NCBI GenBank assembly: GCA_900696615.1
Contig: CAADGS010000089.1
Coordinates: 1-32,341 of the forward strand
Length of the DNA stretch: 32,341 nucleotides
DNA from: an uncultured beta proteobacterium
GTDB taxonomy: Bacteria > Pseudomonadota > Gammaproteobacteria > Burkholderiales > Nitrosomonadaceae
Direction: 5' to 3'
Made by a program: the position numbers and the translations under genes. Below the pieces are notes generated by a model that was not told the DNA's origin, did not search any database, and was given only the letters and a program-made list of their open reading frames with translations. Every line of letters starts with the position of its first letter. Within the stretch, counting starts at the first letter, position 1. This document shows positions 8,695 through 18,541 of the stretch, piece by piece.

Positions 8695-9348
8695 ATGAAA
8701 GTAATACAGGTATCGGTAGCAATGGTATTTCTTTTTTTGTTTCATGGTAGTGTTTATGGAATCGCCATTGTTTTTACTGGATTTCAATGCTTCAATGCGA
8801 TAAATCCGCAGGACACCACTGTTAGCAATACTCCAATACAAAGTCGATTTGAAGTTATTGAAGATGTTGGAGAAGGCATGTTTCGTCTGAATTTAACGGG
8901 AGGTATTCCTCGTATTGTCAATAATAATCAGAGCGTTTGCATAGATAATGTAACCGCGCTTGGATACTCAGGAATCCCAGAAGTGGACGGTCTGCCCGCA
9001 CCGCTTCAATCAGTTGATGCAACAGCTTATTTCAGTGGTAAGGATCTGGTGATCGTGATCAATTCATTATTTACCGATCTGAGTGCCAGAAGAGACTCTT
9101 TCGCCTCATTCTTTAGTACAAGTAATATATTTGCAATCAACAATACATTGTTTTTTGAATTTAATCCGCTAACATCCTCATTTCGCTTAAATAAGTTAAT
9201 CCATAATAGAGGATATACTCAAACTACCAGTGGTTCTACCAACTTTATTCCGTTTCTGGAAACAGTCCTCCCATCTTTTAACGATATACCGCGAGATAAA
9301 CCACGAATCCTAACTCCAATTTCCGGCATTGACTACGTATTGGAGTAA
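8695..9348 (+). CDS. Hypothetical secreted protein
   Basis: 217 aa with N-terminal signal-peptide-like segment (MKVIQVSVAMVFLFLFHGSVYG); no family recognised. Confidence 0.6.
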   Translation: MKVIQVSVAMVFLFLFHGSVYGIAIVFTGFQCFNAINPQDTTVSNTPIQSRFEVIEDVGEGMFRLNLTGGIPRIVNNNQSVCIDNVTALGYSGIPEVDGLPAPLQSVDATAYFSGKDLVIVINSLFTDLSARRDSFASFFSTSNIFAINNTLFFEFNPLTSSFRLNKLIHNRGYTQTTSGSTNFIPFLETVLPSFNDIPRDKPRILTPISGIDYVLE

Positions 9349-9427
9349 CCGACATGACTAATCGTTTTGATATCGGACTGATTTGGTTAGGAGTCGGTGA
9401 TCGGTTGTGATGTGTTTATATAATCAT

Positions 9428-9450
9428 GCAAATACATTTAAAATATTTGC
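9428..9450. terminator. AT-rich hairpin between convergent genes (GCAAATA-N9-TATTTGC)
   Basis: 7-bp perfect inverted repeat in the gap between stops at 9348 (+) and 9460 (-). Confidence 0.3.
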
Positions 9451-9459
9451 CCTGAGTTG

Positions 9460-10596
9460 TCATTGATTAAATTGTTCGATGAATGTGCGATCAATATAGT
9501 TTTTCCATAACCAAATCCACTTTCCATGAGCATGCAGTGGTCCCAAAGATGCAACTGCATGACGATCTCCGGTTGCCAGCAGGCTGAGAAAATATTTTTG
9601 AGGCTTGAAAGCAAGAAGAGAACGATTGTGGGATGCGGCGATGAGATTATTAGCTAAAATAGGTCCTTGCCGGACGGCATAAACGCCATTCTTCACTAAG
9701 GGTGTATGAATGAAATTAGCGCAGTCTCCAACGGCAAATACATCGGTGTGTGAAACACTGCGCAGAAATTGGTCAACTAGAATAAAGCCACTGGGGTCGC
9801 ATTTTAATCCGCTTTTTGCGACCCACGGCTGTGCGCTTGCATTGGTAGCCCAAACTACAAAGTCATAATCGAGTGTCATGTCATTGTCAATTACCAGCTT
9901 ATGCTGATTGATTGCAGTTACCCGCTTTCCCGTTATTACATTTATTCCGAGTTTATTTAAGTAATCATCGAAATACTGCTTAATGCGTTGATTGTATGAA
10001 TTTAGAATGCTTGGGTGAGCGCATATCAACGAAAAATTCACATGGGGTAAGTTAGTATGGCTAAGCTTATAGTGAATAGCGAGCAGTATTTCAATACTTG
10101 CGGCACCACCGCCTATTATGACTATGTGTTTTGGTTCATTAGTGGATTGCGCGGCGTGAAGCCATTTTAACCAGTTAGGTAAGAATTGCTTTAGGGGTTT
10201 TATGGGGCAACCGTAGCGGCTAGCGCCTTTGATATCAAGTAGCATTGGTTGTGAGCCAATGTTGATTGACATTAGGTCATAGCTGAAACGTGTATGCAGG
10301 TTGCAATATATCTGTTTGGAAAGCAGATCAATTCGTTCGACTTCATCTTGAATGAAAGTGATTTTTGCTTGATTGCATAACTTTTGTAAATCAATGTAAC
10401 AATCTTGAGGAAGATAGTGGCCAGAAATTAATCCGGGCAGCATTCCTGAATATAATATAAATTGGTCATTGCAAATGAGTGAAATTCTAATATTTGACGA
10501 AGGTGGCTGCATGCCTAGTTGTTTAATAGCGATAATATGACTGTGGCCACCGCCAATTAGGCATATATCCTTTTTTTCAGCAAATTGATTTATCAT
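9460..10596 (-). CDS. FAD-dependent pyridine nucleotide-disulfide oxidoreductase, 'N-terminal to SelD' type (TIGR03169-like)
   Basis: ICLIGGGHSH near the N terminus, LYSGMLPGLISGHY, second Rossmann IVIIGGGAASIE, VFAVGDCANF, C-terminal LATGDRHAVASLG/WLWKNYIDRTF. Track ORF extends to 10653; internal ATG at 10596 fits the family better. Confidence 0.8.
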   Translation of the reverse strand: MINQFAEKKDICLIGGGHSHIIAIKQLGMQPPSSNIRISLICNDQFILYSGMLPGLISGHYLPQDCYIDLQKLCNQAKITFIQDEVERIDLLSKQIYCNLHTRFSYDLMSINIGSQPMLLDIKGASRYGCPIKPLKQFLPNWLKWLHAAQSTNEPKHIVIIGGGAASIEILLAIHYKLSHTNLPHVNFSLICAHPSILNSYNQRIKQYFDDYLNKLGINVITGKRVTAINQHKLVIDNDMTLDYDFVVWATNASAQPWVAKSGLKCDPSGFILVDQFLRSVSHTDVFAVGDCANFIHTPLVKNGVYAVRQGPILANNLIAASHNRSLLAFKPQKYFLSLLATGDRHAVASLGPLHAHGKWIWLWKNYIDRTFIEQFNQ

Positions 10597-10809
10597 TACT
10601 TTTTTTAAGATTGCGCTAAGTCTGGAAAAATGTGATAGTGCACTTAACAGCATTATAGGTTAGCTCAAATCATTATCATCAAAGTTAAAAGAATTTTGTG
10701 GCTTCGGGGATTGGTCTATCAAGACATTGAAATTATTTGAATTTATTATTCAATAAATGTTATATATTTAATACTTTTAAGTGACTGTAACTACTCAAGG
10801 AGGAAAATA

Positions 10810-11319
10810 ATGAAGTTTATGAGAATCAAGGCATTAGTTTCTTGCACTATTCTTTTATTCCTAACAGCGTTGATGTTTGGATGTAAGCCAATTTTTGAAA
10901 AAAAGCCTCTTCCTAGTAAAGAGAGCCAAGAACAAGCTGCTGCACCTGTAACTGCACCACCCCCTGCCACAGTCGAACCGTCTGAAACTGAAGAAATTCA
11001 AACTATACAAAGTTTACCGGCAATTACAGAAACGCTTGATCTGGTAGATGCTGACAGTGAAGCAGCCAGTGAAGATTTGTCATCGAGTGTAGCGCCAGTG
11101 CAAGAAATCGACGATGGCGATGATGTCGTAAAAACAACTCCTACGATTATGAAAAAAGTTCAGCAAGCGCTTGTGGATGCCGGATTTAATCCTGGTCCAG
11201 TTGATGGTGTAAGCGGCGCTAAAACAGTGGCTGCTATTGAGAGCTTCCAGAAAAATAATGATATCCCTGTTGGTAAATTAAATAAGAGAACATTACGAGC
11301 ACTAGGTGTTGATTTTTAG
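10810..11319 (+). CDS. Putative lipoprotein with C-terminal peptidoglycan-binding domain (PG_binding_1)
   Basis: Signal-like N terminus ending FGC, Pro/Glu-rich linker, then VQQALVDAGFNPGPVDGVSGAKTVAAIESFQKNNDIPVGKLNKRTLRAL. Confidence 0.8.
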   Translation: MKFMRIKALVSCTILLFLTALMFGCKPIFEKKPLPSKESQEQAAAPVTAPPPATVEPSETEEIQTIQSLPAITETLDLVDADSEAASEDLSSSVAPVQEIDDGDDVVKTTPTIMKKVQQALVDAGFNPGPVDGVSGAKTVAAIESFQKNNDIPVGKLNKRTLRALGVDF

Positions 11320-11421
11320 TGAATTAGAAAGACTTTGATGATTTAATTCCTACGAGATTCAATTCCCCGTTTTATGGGGTAAAAAGTTGGTTATAACCTG
11401 CAGACTGAATAAGGTAGCCCA

Positions 11422-11445
11422 CACCCCGTTGCTTGCGGCGGGGTG
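11422..11445 (+). terminator. GC-rich hairpin followed by a short T-rich tract
   Basis: CACCCCGTTG-CTTG-CGGCGGGGTG, followed by CTTTTCT; 7 Watson-Crick pairs plus two G.U wobbles and a closing G-C around a CUUG tetraloop. Confidence 0.55.
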
Positions 11446-11640
11446 CTTTTCTAAAAAATTTGCTATACAACAACTTATGTTCTATAGTGCAGAAATCAAA
11501 GAAAAATGGTTATATATCTGAATTTCTCCAGAATTCTTACTCGTCTATGGAATTAGTTGACGATCCAAACATCAACAGTTCTTTTTAATTTTTTATATAG
11601 ATCATATCTTGCTTTTGAAGTACTTTTGGAGGTTTTGCTC

Positions 11641-12756
11641 ATGGGAGTTCCTTTACGTCAACAGATTGCAGTTGGCAGCTATTTGATTAAACAAAAACTG
11701 AAGGGGGTAAAGAAGTATCCTCTAGTATTAATGCTGGAGCCTTTGTTTCGATGTAATCTTGCTTGTGCAGGATGTGGAAAAATTGCGCATCCGGAAGAAG
11801 TTCTCGATCAGCGGCTCTCTTATGAAGAATGCATGCAAGCAGTGGACGAATGTGGCGCTCCAATGGTATCAATTCCTGGCGGTGAACCACTGTTGCATAA
11901 AGAGATGCCGCAGATTGTTGCCGGTATTATTAGGCGCAAGAAATATGTATATCTATGTACGAATGCATTGTTGTTAAAAAAACGAATTGACGATTATACA
12001 CCCTCACCTTATTTAACATTTTCAATTCACTTAGATGGCATGAAAGAACGTCATGATGCCTCAGTATGTCAAGACGGTGTGTTTGATCGTGCGGTTGAAG
12101 CAATTAAGCTGGCTTTAGATAAAGGTTTCAGAGTTACTGTGAACTGTACTTTGTTCCAAGGTGAAACACCCGAGGATGTGGCTGAATTTCTGGATTATGC
12201 AATGGAACTGGGGGTTGAAGCGGCGACGATTGCTCCAGGATTTAGTTATGAAAAGGCCCCTAAGCAAGATGTCTTTATCAAAAGCCAAGATACCAAGATA
12301 TTATTTCGCGGCATTTTTGAACTGGGTAAGAAATTGAAGCGTAAGTGGAGATTGAATCACTCAGCGCTTTATTTAGATTATTTGGCCGGTAATCAAAATT
12401 ATAACTGTACCCCATGGGGGAATCCTACCCGTAATGTCTTCGGCTGGCAAAAACCTTGTTATTTGCTATCTGATGAAGGTTATGCAAAAACATTTAAAGA
12501 GCTTCTAGATGATACACCTTGGGAAAAATACGGTACGGCGAATAATCCCAAATGCGCCCAGTGTATGGCGCATTGCGGCTATGAGGCAACAGCGGTGGAA
12601 GATACGCTGAGGCGTCCATGGAAGGCGTTGATTGCAACACTCAACGGTCCTCGGACTTCCGGTCCCATGGTAGCCGAACCGACTCCAAAATGGGTGGCGG
12701 AAGAAAGCAAAACTCCAAAAAAACTGAATATTCCAGTAACATCGATTAATAAATGA
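11641..12756 (+). CDS. hpnH: HpnH, radical SAM adenosylhopane synthase (hopanoid biosynthesis)
   Basis: MGVPLRQQIAVGSYLIKQKLKGVKKYPLVLMLEPLFRCNLACAGCGKI with CxxxCxxC; track ORF starts at 11557, internal ATG at 11641 matches the family N terminus. Confidence 0.92.
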   Translation: MGVPLRQQIAVGSYLIKQKLKGVKKYPLVLMLEPLFRCNLACAGCGKIAHPEEVLDQRLSYEECMQAVDECGAPMVSIPGGEPLLHKEMPQIVAGIIRRKKYVYLCTNALLLKKRIDDYTPSPYLTFSIHLDGMKERHDASVCQDGVFDRAVEAIKLALDKGFRVTVNCTLFQGETPEDVAEFLDYAMELGVEAATIAPGFSYEKAPKQDVFIKSQDTKILFRGIFELGKKLKRKWRLNHSALYLDYLAGNQNYNCTPWGNPTRNVFGWQKPCYLLSDEGYAKTFKELLDDTPWEKYGTANNPKCAQCMAHCGYEATAVEDTLRRPWKALIATLNGPRTSGPMVAEPTPKWVAEESKTPKKLNIPVTSINK

Positions 12757-12800
12757 GTTAACTTGGAAATAGTATTTTTTAGCTGTTTAAGCTAGAGACG

Positions 12801-13931
12801 ATGGGGACGCTGGTATTATATCTATCAATTTTCGGTGTTTTATGCTGGTGGTCATTAATTCTCCTTCCCTGGCATCCCTATCGTGTACGTGAAAAAATAG
12901 AAGCTGGAGTTTCAGAGAAAACTAAGTCATTGTTAAGTGATATTACAGTGCTAATCCCTGCGCGTAATGAAGGTCAATACATTCAGCGCACAATTAAAAG
13001 TGTGCAGGTTCAGGGAAAGGGGGCCTGCATAGTTGTGATCGACGATCAATCCTCAGATAATACTGCGAAGCAAGCTAGGCTCTGCGGTGTGCAAGTGATA
13101 TCTGGTATTGCACCTCCACCTGGGTGGAGCGGGAAGTTATGGGCACTCCAGCAAGGTTTGCAAGAAGTGAGAACACCTTATACGCTGTTAATGGATGCTG
13201 ATATTGTGCTGACACCGGGAATTATCAGTGAACTACGACAGAAAGCTCTAGATGAAAATTTAGCATTCTTGTCATTGATGGCTGAGCCTCCTATGGGCAA
13301 TTTTGTAGAACGCTTATTAATGCCCGCTTTTATTTTTTTCTTTAAATTGCTGTATCCTTTTTCGTTAGCGAATAAACCGGATTCGCGTGTTGCTGCTGCT
13401 GCGGGAGGCTGCATTTTGGTGGAAACGCAAGCACTGCGGAGAATCGGTGCTTTTAATTGCTTGCATGATGCGTTAATCGATGATTGCACCTTAGCGGCAC
13501 ACATTAAGCAGGCTGGTTTACGTACTTGGATCGGATTGAGCAGAGCGGCACGAAGTCATCGTGGTTACCATGATCTCAAGCAAATTTGGGAGATGGTAGC
13601 TCGTACTGCATATACGCAATTAAGATACTCAACTGTTTTGCTTGCCGCTTGTACATTGATCATGGTATCGATGTTCTGGGTGGCGCCTTTAGTATTTTTA
13701 ATACAATCAAATTCAGAAATTTTTTGGATAAGCTTATTGGCATGGACAGCAATGTTTATTTCTTATATGCCAACTTTAATTTATTATAAACGTTCACCCC
13801 TCTGGGTATTTGCATTGCCTATTATTGGTACATTGTATCTGGCAATGACCTGGACATCAGCAATACGGTATTGGAGGGGGGAACGTGCTTGCTGGAAAGA
13901 TCGCCGCTATGAAAGTAAAACTAACAATTAG
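12801..13931 (+). CDS. hpnB: Hopene-associated glycosyltransferase HpnB-like (GT2)
   Basis: TVLIPARNEGQYIQRTIKSV, VIDDQSSDNTA, LLMDADIVL, IDDCTLAAHIK; C-terminal TM segments; adjacent to hpnH. Confidence 0.82.
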   Translation: MGTLVLYLSIFGVLCWWSLILLPWHPYRVREKIEAGVSEKTKSLLSDITVLIPARNEGQYIQRTIKSVQVQGKGACIVVIDDQSSDNTAKQARLCGVQVISGIAPPPGWSGKLWALQQGLQEVRTPYTLLMDADIVLTPGIISELRQKALDENLAFLSLMAEPPMGNFVERLLMPAFIFFFKLLYPFSLANKPDSRVAAAAGGCILVETQALRRIGAFNCLHDALIDDCTLAAHIKQAGLRTWIGLSRAARSHRGYHDLKQIWEMVARTAYTQLRYSTVLLAACTLIMVSMFWVAPLVFLIQSNSEIFWISLLAWTAMFISYMPTLIYYKRSPLWVFALPIIGTLYLAMTWTSAIRYWRGERACWKDRRYESKTNN

Positions 13932-14541
13932 ATTAATGATATGGTACTTGATAGGATCAGCGCTGTTATTTGTGAATTTCGCCGCCAGTGCGGCCAGTGC
14001 AGTGACTGATAATCCAGAACAAGTAATACAGAAATTACAATCTTCTTTGCTTCAAGTAATGCGTGAAGGTGAAAAACTGGGTTATGAAGGGCGTTTCAAA
14101 TTCTTGGAACCTGTCATTGACCAATCTCATGACACCGAGACGATTATCAAAACAATACTCGGGGCAACGTATTGGTCGCAATTGGATAGCGAACAAAAGA
14201 AACTGGTAGTCGATACCTTTCGTCAATTAAGTATCGCTACCTATGCGGGGAGATTTACTCACTATGATGGGGAACAATTCGAGGTTATTGAACAACGTGA
14301 TTTACCGCATGAACAAATGCTGGTGCGCAGTCAATTGACCAAATCGGATGGCGGTGTCGTCAACTTTGATTATGTTTTACAACAAGATGAGGGGCGCTGG
14401 CGGATTGTCAATATTTTATTTGATGGTGTAAGCGACCTCGCAATCAAGCGTGGGGAATACCGTGCGATTATGCAGCGGGAAGGTTTTCAAGCATTGATTG
14501 AATTATTGAAGGAAAAGATAGTTCAAGCTAAACAAAATTAA
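13909..14541 (+). CDS. hpnM: HpnM/MlaC-family periplasmic protein (hopanoid-associated ABC substrate-binding type)
   Basis: Signal peptide then PEQVIQKLQSSLLQVMREGEKLGYEGRF...LGATYWSQLDSEQKKLVVDTFRQLSIATYAGRF; overlaps hpnB by about 23 nt. Confidence 0.78.
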   Translation: MKVKLTIRLMIWYLIGSALLFVNFAASAASAVTDNPEQVIQKLQSSLLQVMREGEKLGYEGRFKFLEPVIDQSHDTETIIKTILGATYWSQLDSEQKKLVVDTFRQLSIATYAGRFTHYDGEQFEVIEQRDLPHEQMLVRSQLTKSDGGVVNFDYVLQQDEGRWRIVNILFDGVSDLAIKRGEYRAIMQREGFQALIELLKEKIVQAKQN

Positions 14542-14555
14542 TACCTGTGGCGTTA

Positions 14556-15827
14556 TTAATCTGCTTTTGCTTCTTTTGTGAGTGTTAAGGCGGCAGCAAA
14601 AAAACCATCAGTTTGATGACGCTGTGGCGATAATTGCATAAATTTCCCGGTATCAAGCGGTATTTTCTGCTGTGATAGCAACTCTGCGCAACTCACCGAA
14701 GCAAACTGCGGATGCGTAATCAAGAAATTATCAATGACGGTTTGATTTTCCTCTGGTAAGAAACTGCAAGTTGCATAGACCAGCAGACCACCCGGTTTAA
14801 GTAAATTGGCCGCTGCAGCGAGGATGGCGCTTTGTTTGATCTGTAATTCTTCTATGCTTTGCGGGGATTGGCGCCATTTTAAATCGGGGTTGCGTCGTAG
14901 CGTGCCGAATCCGCTACAGGGGGCGTCTACCAGAACTTTGTCTATTTTTCCAAATAACCTCCTGATCTTACTATCGTTTTCATGCGCTATACGCTGCACG
15001 TGCAGATTGGATAATCCCGAGCGTTTAAAACGAGGTTTAAGATTATTTAAGCGTTTTTCAGAGGTATCAAATGCATAAAGGCGCCCCTTAGAATGCATTA
15101 ATGCACCCAAATGCAGAGTTTTCCCACCTGCTCCCGCACAAAAGTCTACAACCATCTCGCCGCGTTTGGGTGCGAGCAAATAACCAAGTAATTGACTGCC
15201 TTCATCTTGAACTTCTACTTTTCCTGAGAGAAAAAGTTCGTGGCGATTAATCGCAGGCTTATCGGTAAGACGGATGCCGCATGGCGAATAAGGTGTCTCT
15301 TGCGCTTTGATGCCATCGCGTTGGAGTATCTCAAGTGCTTGTGAACGTTTACAGAGCAATGTATTGACGCGGAGATCGAGTGGGGCGGGTTTTTGTAACG
15401 AGAGTCCTAACTCGAGTATGTCAGTGTCCGTCATGAATGTTTGTAATTTTTCTACTAACCATATGGGAAATTCTGCTTTAATAGATAATGGTAGTGAGTC
15501 TGTTTTAATTGCCTTGATTTTTGATAACCATTTGGTTTCCGTTTCATTGACCAGCGATGCCAGTTCACGTAAATTCATGCCATTAAATTTAACTAAATAA
15601 ACTAAAACTAATGCACGCGGCGTGATGCGCTCGATCAAGTGCTCAAGTAGAAAACGATGGCGCAATATACCGAAAACTGTTTCTGCGACGAAAGCTCGAT
15701 CTTGAGCGCCATACTTGGGGTTATCCTGAAAAAAACGGCGTAGAATCGCGTCAGCGGGATATGCCAAAGGCAGGACAGTACGTGTGGCGATGATTGCAGC
15801 ATCAAGTTGAGTGAGTGTTGGGCGCAT
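14556..15827 (-). CDS. rsmB: RsmB/NOL1/NOP2/Sun-family 16S rRNA (cytosine-C5) methyltransferase
   Basis: VVDFCAGAGGKTLHLG SAM motif, DAPCSGFGTLRRNPDLKW and YATCSFLPEEN catalytic motifs. Confidence 0.88.
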   Translation of the reverse strand: MRPTLTQLDAAIIATRTVLPLAYPADAILRRFFQDNPKYGAQDRAFVAETVFGILRHRFLLEHLIERITPRALVLVYLVKFNGMNLRELASLVNETETKWLSKIKAIKTDSLPLSIKAEFPIWLVEKLQTFMTDTDILELGLSLQKPAPLDLRVNTLLCKRSQALEILQRDGIKAQETPYSPCGIRLTDKPAINRHELFLSGKVEVQDEGSQLLGYLLAPKRGEMVVDFCAGAGGKTLHLGALMHSKGRLYAFDTSEKRLNNLKPRFKRSGLSNLHVQRIAHENDSKIRRLFGKIDKVLVDAPCSGFGTLRRNPDLKWRQSPQSIEELQIKQSAILAAAANLLKPGGLLVYATCSFLPEENQTVIDNFLITHPQFASVSCAELLSQQKIPLDTGKFMQLSPQRHQTDGFFAAALTLTKEAKAD

Positions 15828-15863
15828 GGATTCCTTAGAACTGATAAAGCAAGTTTAAATGAT

Positions 15864-16580
15864 TTAGCGATCGGGCTTATAACTAATATTAATACCGGTC
15901 ACTATTTTATCGATTTCCCGGCCATTATCTTCAATGGAAACGATGCGAACTGGTAGCATGTGATTATTCGGCGCAAGCCATAATTTTCTTCTTAATTTGG
16001 AATGTTGTTCTTCTTGCCGGGTTAACACGACCGTTTCCATTTCTCCAAGGGGCGTGATGAGTGTTTCTTGCGTTACTTTGTAATGCGATAACCGAAGGCT
16101 GTCCCCATTTGTGACGTATCGTTCCACATGACGCTTCGGCAGTGAAGTGAACATGAAGTTGTACGATAAGCTCAAGCGATCCAGCGTTCCTTCCGGTAAT
16201 TTCTTTTGCATCTGGTGACCATTATGCCGCAATGTAATGGTGTGATTTTTCCAGTCAAAAATAGCTTCACTCGGTTCTTTCTTGCCACGTTTTTCATAGG
16301 CACGGGAAGGCCGGAGTCCGTGCTTAGTGATGCTTCCTTCACTATGACGAATGATAGCATTAGGTTCAATGATTTTAAAAACACCGGTAGCCTGTGCCTC
16401 ACTATTGATAATATAGGTATAGCCGCTATGCGTGTGTTTAATTTCCATAACTTCATTGATTTCACCTTGACCGATATCCGTACTTACGGCATAACTGATC
16501 TCGATGCGGGACGGTATGTCAGTTGCAAACACAGGAAAACTGGCTATTGCTAACAGAAAAATCATTGATAGAAATTTCAT
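15864..16580 (-). CDS. DUF3108 domain-containing exported protein
   Basis: Signal peptide, beta-rich domain, position between purN and rsmB; 4-nt overlap with purN. Confidence 0.75.
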   Translation of the reverse strand: MKFLSMIFLLAIASFPVFATDIPSRIEISYAVSTDIGQGEINEVMEIKHTHSGYTYIINSEAQATGVFKIIEPNAIIRHSEGSITKHGLRPSRAYEKRGKKEPSEAIFDWKNHTITLRHNGHQMQKKLPEGTLDRLSLSYNFMFTSLPKRHVERYVTNGDSLRLSHYKVTQETLITPLGEMETVVLTRQEEQHSKLRRKLWLAPNNHMLPVRIVSIEDNGREIDKIVTGINISYKPDR

Positions 16581-17215
16581 TCGGGTAATCCTGGCGAATA
16601 AAGCACCGTTCCGCTATTAATGGAATTTATGATTTCAACATGATTTCCGCGAAGGATAATCCGGTCTTCCATGAACCATCGCACTGCTTGGGGGTAGATA
16701 CGATGTTCCTGTTGTAAAACACGTGCTGCGAGAGATACCTCAGTATCATTGGACAATACTGGGATTGCAGCTTGAATTACAATAGGACCATGATCGAGTT
16801 GTTGGGTGACAAAATGAACAGTACAGCCATGAATTTTGACACCCTCTTGTAATACCCGTGCATGTGTTTTTAACCCGGGAAATGCTGGAAGTAAAGCAGG
16901 ATGAATATTTATCAACCGGCCTTGATAGCGTTGGACAAAGCATTCGCTGAATATACGCATGAAACCGGCCAACGCAATGAGCTTGGGTTGGCACGCGTCA
17001 ATTTGCTCTGCTAACGCCATATCAAATGTTTCGCGATCCGGAAAATCACGATGGTCGATTACGATGGTTGGGATTCCATATTTTTTGGCGAGTGTTAAGC
17101 CTTCAGCATGTGGATTATTACTGATAACCGTGGTGCGGTCGGTGTGAAAGTTTGCTTCTAACAATGCCTGCATATTGCTACCGCGACCGGAAATAAGAAT
17201 AACCAATGATTTCAT
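16577..17215 (-). CDS. purN: Phosphoribosylglycinamide formyltransferase PurN
   Basis: VILISGRGSNMQALL, LAGFMRIFS, GRLINIHPALLPAFPGL, GCTVHFVTQQLDHGPIV. Confidence 0.96.
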   Translation of the reverse strand: MKSLVILISGRGSNMQALLEANFHTDRTTVISNNPHAEGLTLAKKYGIPTIVIDHRDFPDRETFDMALAEQIDACQPKLIALAGFMRIFSECFVQRYQGRLINIHPALLPAFPGLKTHARVLQEGVKIHGCTVHFVTQQLDHGPIVIQAAIPVLSNDTEVSLAARVLQQEHRIYPQAVRWFMEDRIILRGNHVEIINSINSGTVLYSPGLPE

Positions 17216-17236
17216 GAAACTGCTTGCAAATAATCT

Positions 17237-18295
17237 CTAAACGATAATCGTGGCAACTTGATTGGCGCTACGCTGCTTAATTTCGCCAATTTGCCATACA
17301 GTTTCTCCTGAAGCGCGCAAGCTTTGCACTGCATCATCAACATCATCGGGAGCGATTATGATTACCATACCGATACCGCAATTAAAAACGCGTGCCATTT
17401 CGTGATCGGCAACATTACCCTGCTGTTGCAGCCAGGGAAATAACGGTGGCATCTGCCAGGAATCTCTGTGCAGAATGGCCATTACATGATTAGGCAATAC
17501 ACGCGGTACATTCTCAACCAATCCGCCGCCTGTAATGTGCGCAAGACCTTTAACCGGTAATTGTTTAATCAATTCAAGTATCGCCTTCACATAAATGTGC
17601 GTTGGCCTCATGATGCTATCAGCCAGCGTTTCTCCATGGAAATCCATTGATAGAGAAATACGATTATTTTCAATAATTTTACGGATTAACGAATAGCCAT
17701 TGGAATGCGCGCCACTTGATGCGAGACCTAACACGATATCGCCTTCTTGGATAGTGGAGCCATTGATAATACGCTCTTTCTCGACAATGCCTACCGCGAA
17801 CCCGGCAAGATCATATTCTTCAGGTGAGTACATACCTGGCATTTCAGCCGTTTCACCGCCGATCAATGCACAACCCGCCAATTCACAACCTTTGGCAATG
17901 CTACCAATCACTGCTGTTGCAGTTTCGACATTTAGTTTGCCACACGCAAAGTAATCCAGAAAGAATAAAGGTTCTGCGCCTTGCACCAGGATATCGTTTA
18001 CAGACATAGCGACCAGATCGATGCCAATACCGTCATGCCGGTCAAGCTGGAAAGCCAATTTAAGCTTAGTGCCGACGCCGTCTGTACCAGAAACCAGAAC
18101 AGGGTTTTGATAGTGCTTGGAAATTTCAAACAGTGCACCAAAACCGCCTATGCCATTTAAAACCTCTGGGCGCAAAGTGCGCTTGGCAAACGGTTTGATA
18201 TTTTCGACTAACCGATCGCCTGCATCGATGTCTACACCAGCATCACGATAAGACAGTTGAGTTTCGTTAGGATAATCAGTACTGAATGAAGTCAA
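17237..18295 (-). CDS. purM: Phosphoribosylformylglycinamidine cyclo-ligase PurM
   Basis: [55 protein letters not shown]. Confidence 0.97.
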   Translation of the reverse strand: MTSFSTDYPNETQLSYRDAGVDIDAGDRLVENIKPFAKRTLRPEVLNGIGGFGALFEISKHYQNPVLVSGTDGVGTKLKLAFQLDRHDGIGIDLVAMSVNDILVQGAEPLFFLDYFACGKLNVETATAVIGSIAKGCELAGCALIGGETAEMPGMYSPEEYDLAGFAVGIVEKERIINGSTIQEGDIVLGLASSGAHSNGYSLIRKIIENNRISLSMDFHGETLADSIMRPTHIYVKAILELIKQLPVKGLAHITGGGLVENVPRVLPNHVMAILHRDSWQMPPLFPWLQQQGNVADHEMARVFNCGIGMVIIIAPDDVDDAVQSLRASGETVWQIGEIKQRSANQVATIIV

Positions 18296-18477
18296 GTTGG
18301 ATTCTCACGCGATTGCAAAATAAATGCTGCTTATTAAACAGCAATTTTAACGCAAATTAAGCATTTATTTGTTATTGCGGATATAAAAAAACAGTTCAAC
18401 GTTAAGAAACTTAAAATAAGAACTGCTCACAGCTACTTGACAACAAAGGAAAATGTTAAAAGGCGTACATGTCGTTT

Positions 18478-18541
18478 TGTTGCAATTGCATGGCAGGATT
18501 TATCGAATCCCTGCATTCGTTTGATTGTTGTAATTGCAACA
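18478..18541. repeat. Nested inverted repeats in the purM/RND intergenic region
   Basis: Outer arms TGTTGCAATT (18478-18487)/AATTGCAACA (18532-18541), perfect 10 bp; inner GCAGGATT (18493-18500)/AATCCCTGC (18506-18514) with one bulge. Confidence 0.6.

Noticed and set aside
13178-13504. 108-aa antisense ORF inside hpnB
   Set aside because: Shadow ORF of a conserved glycosyltransferase.
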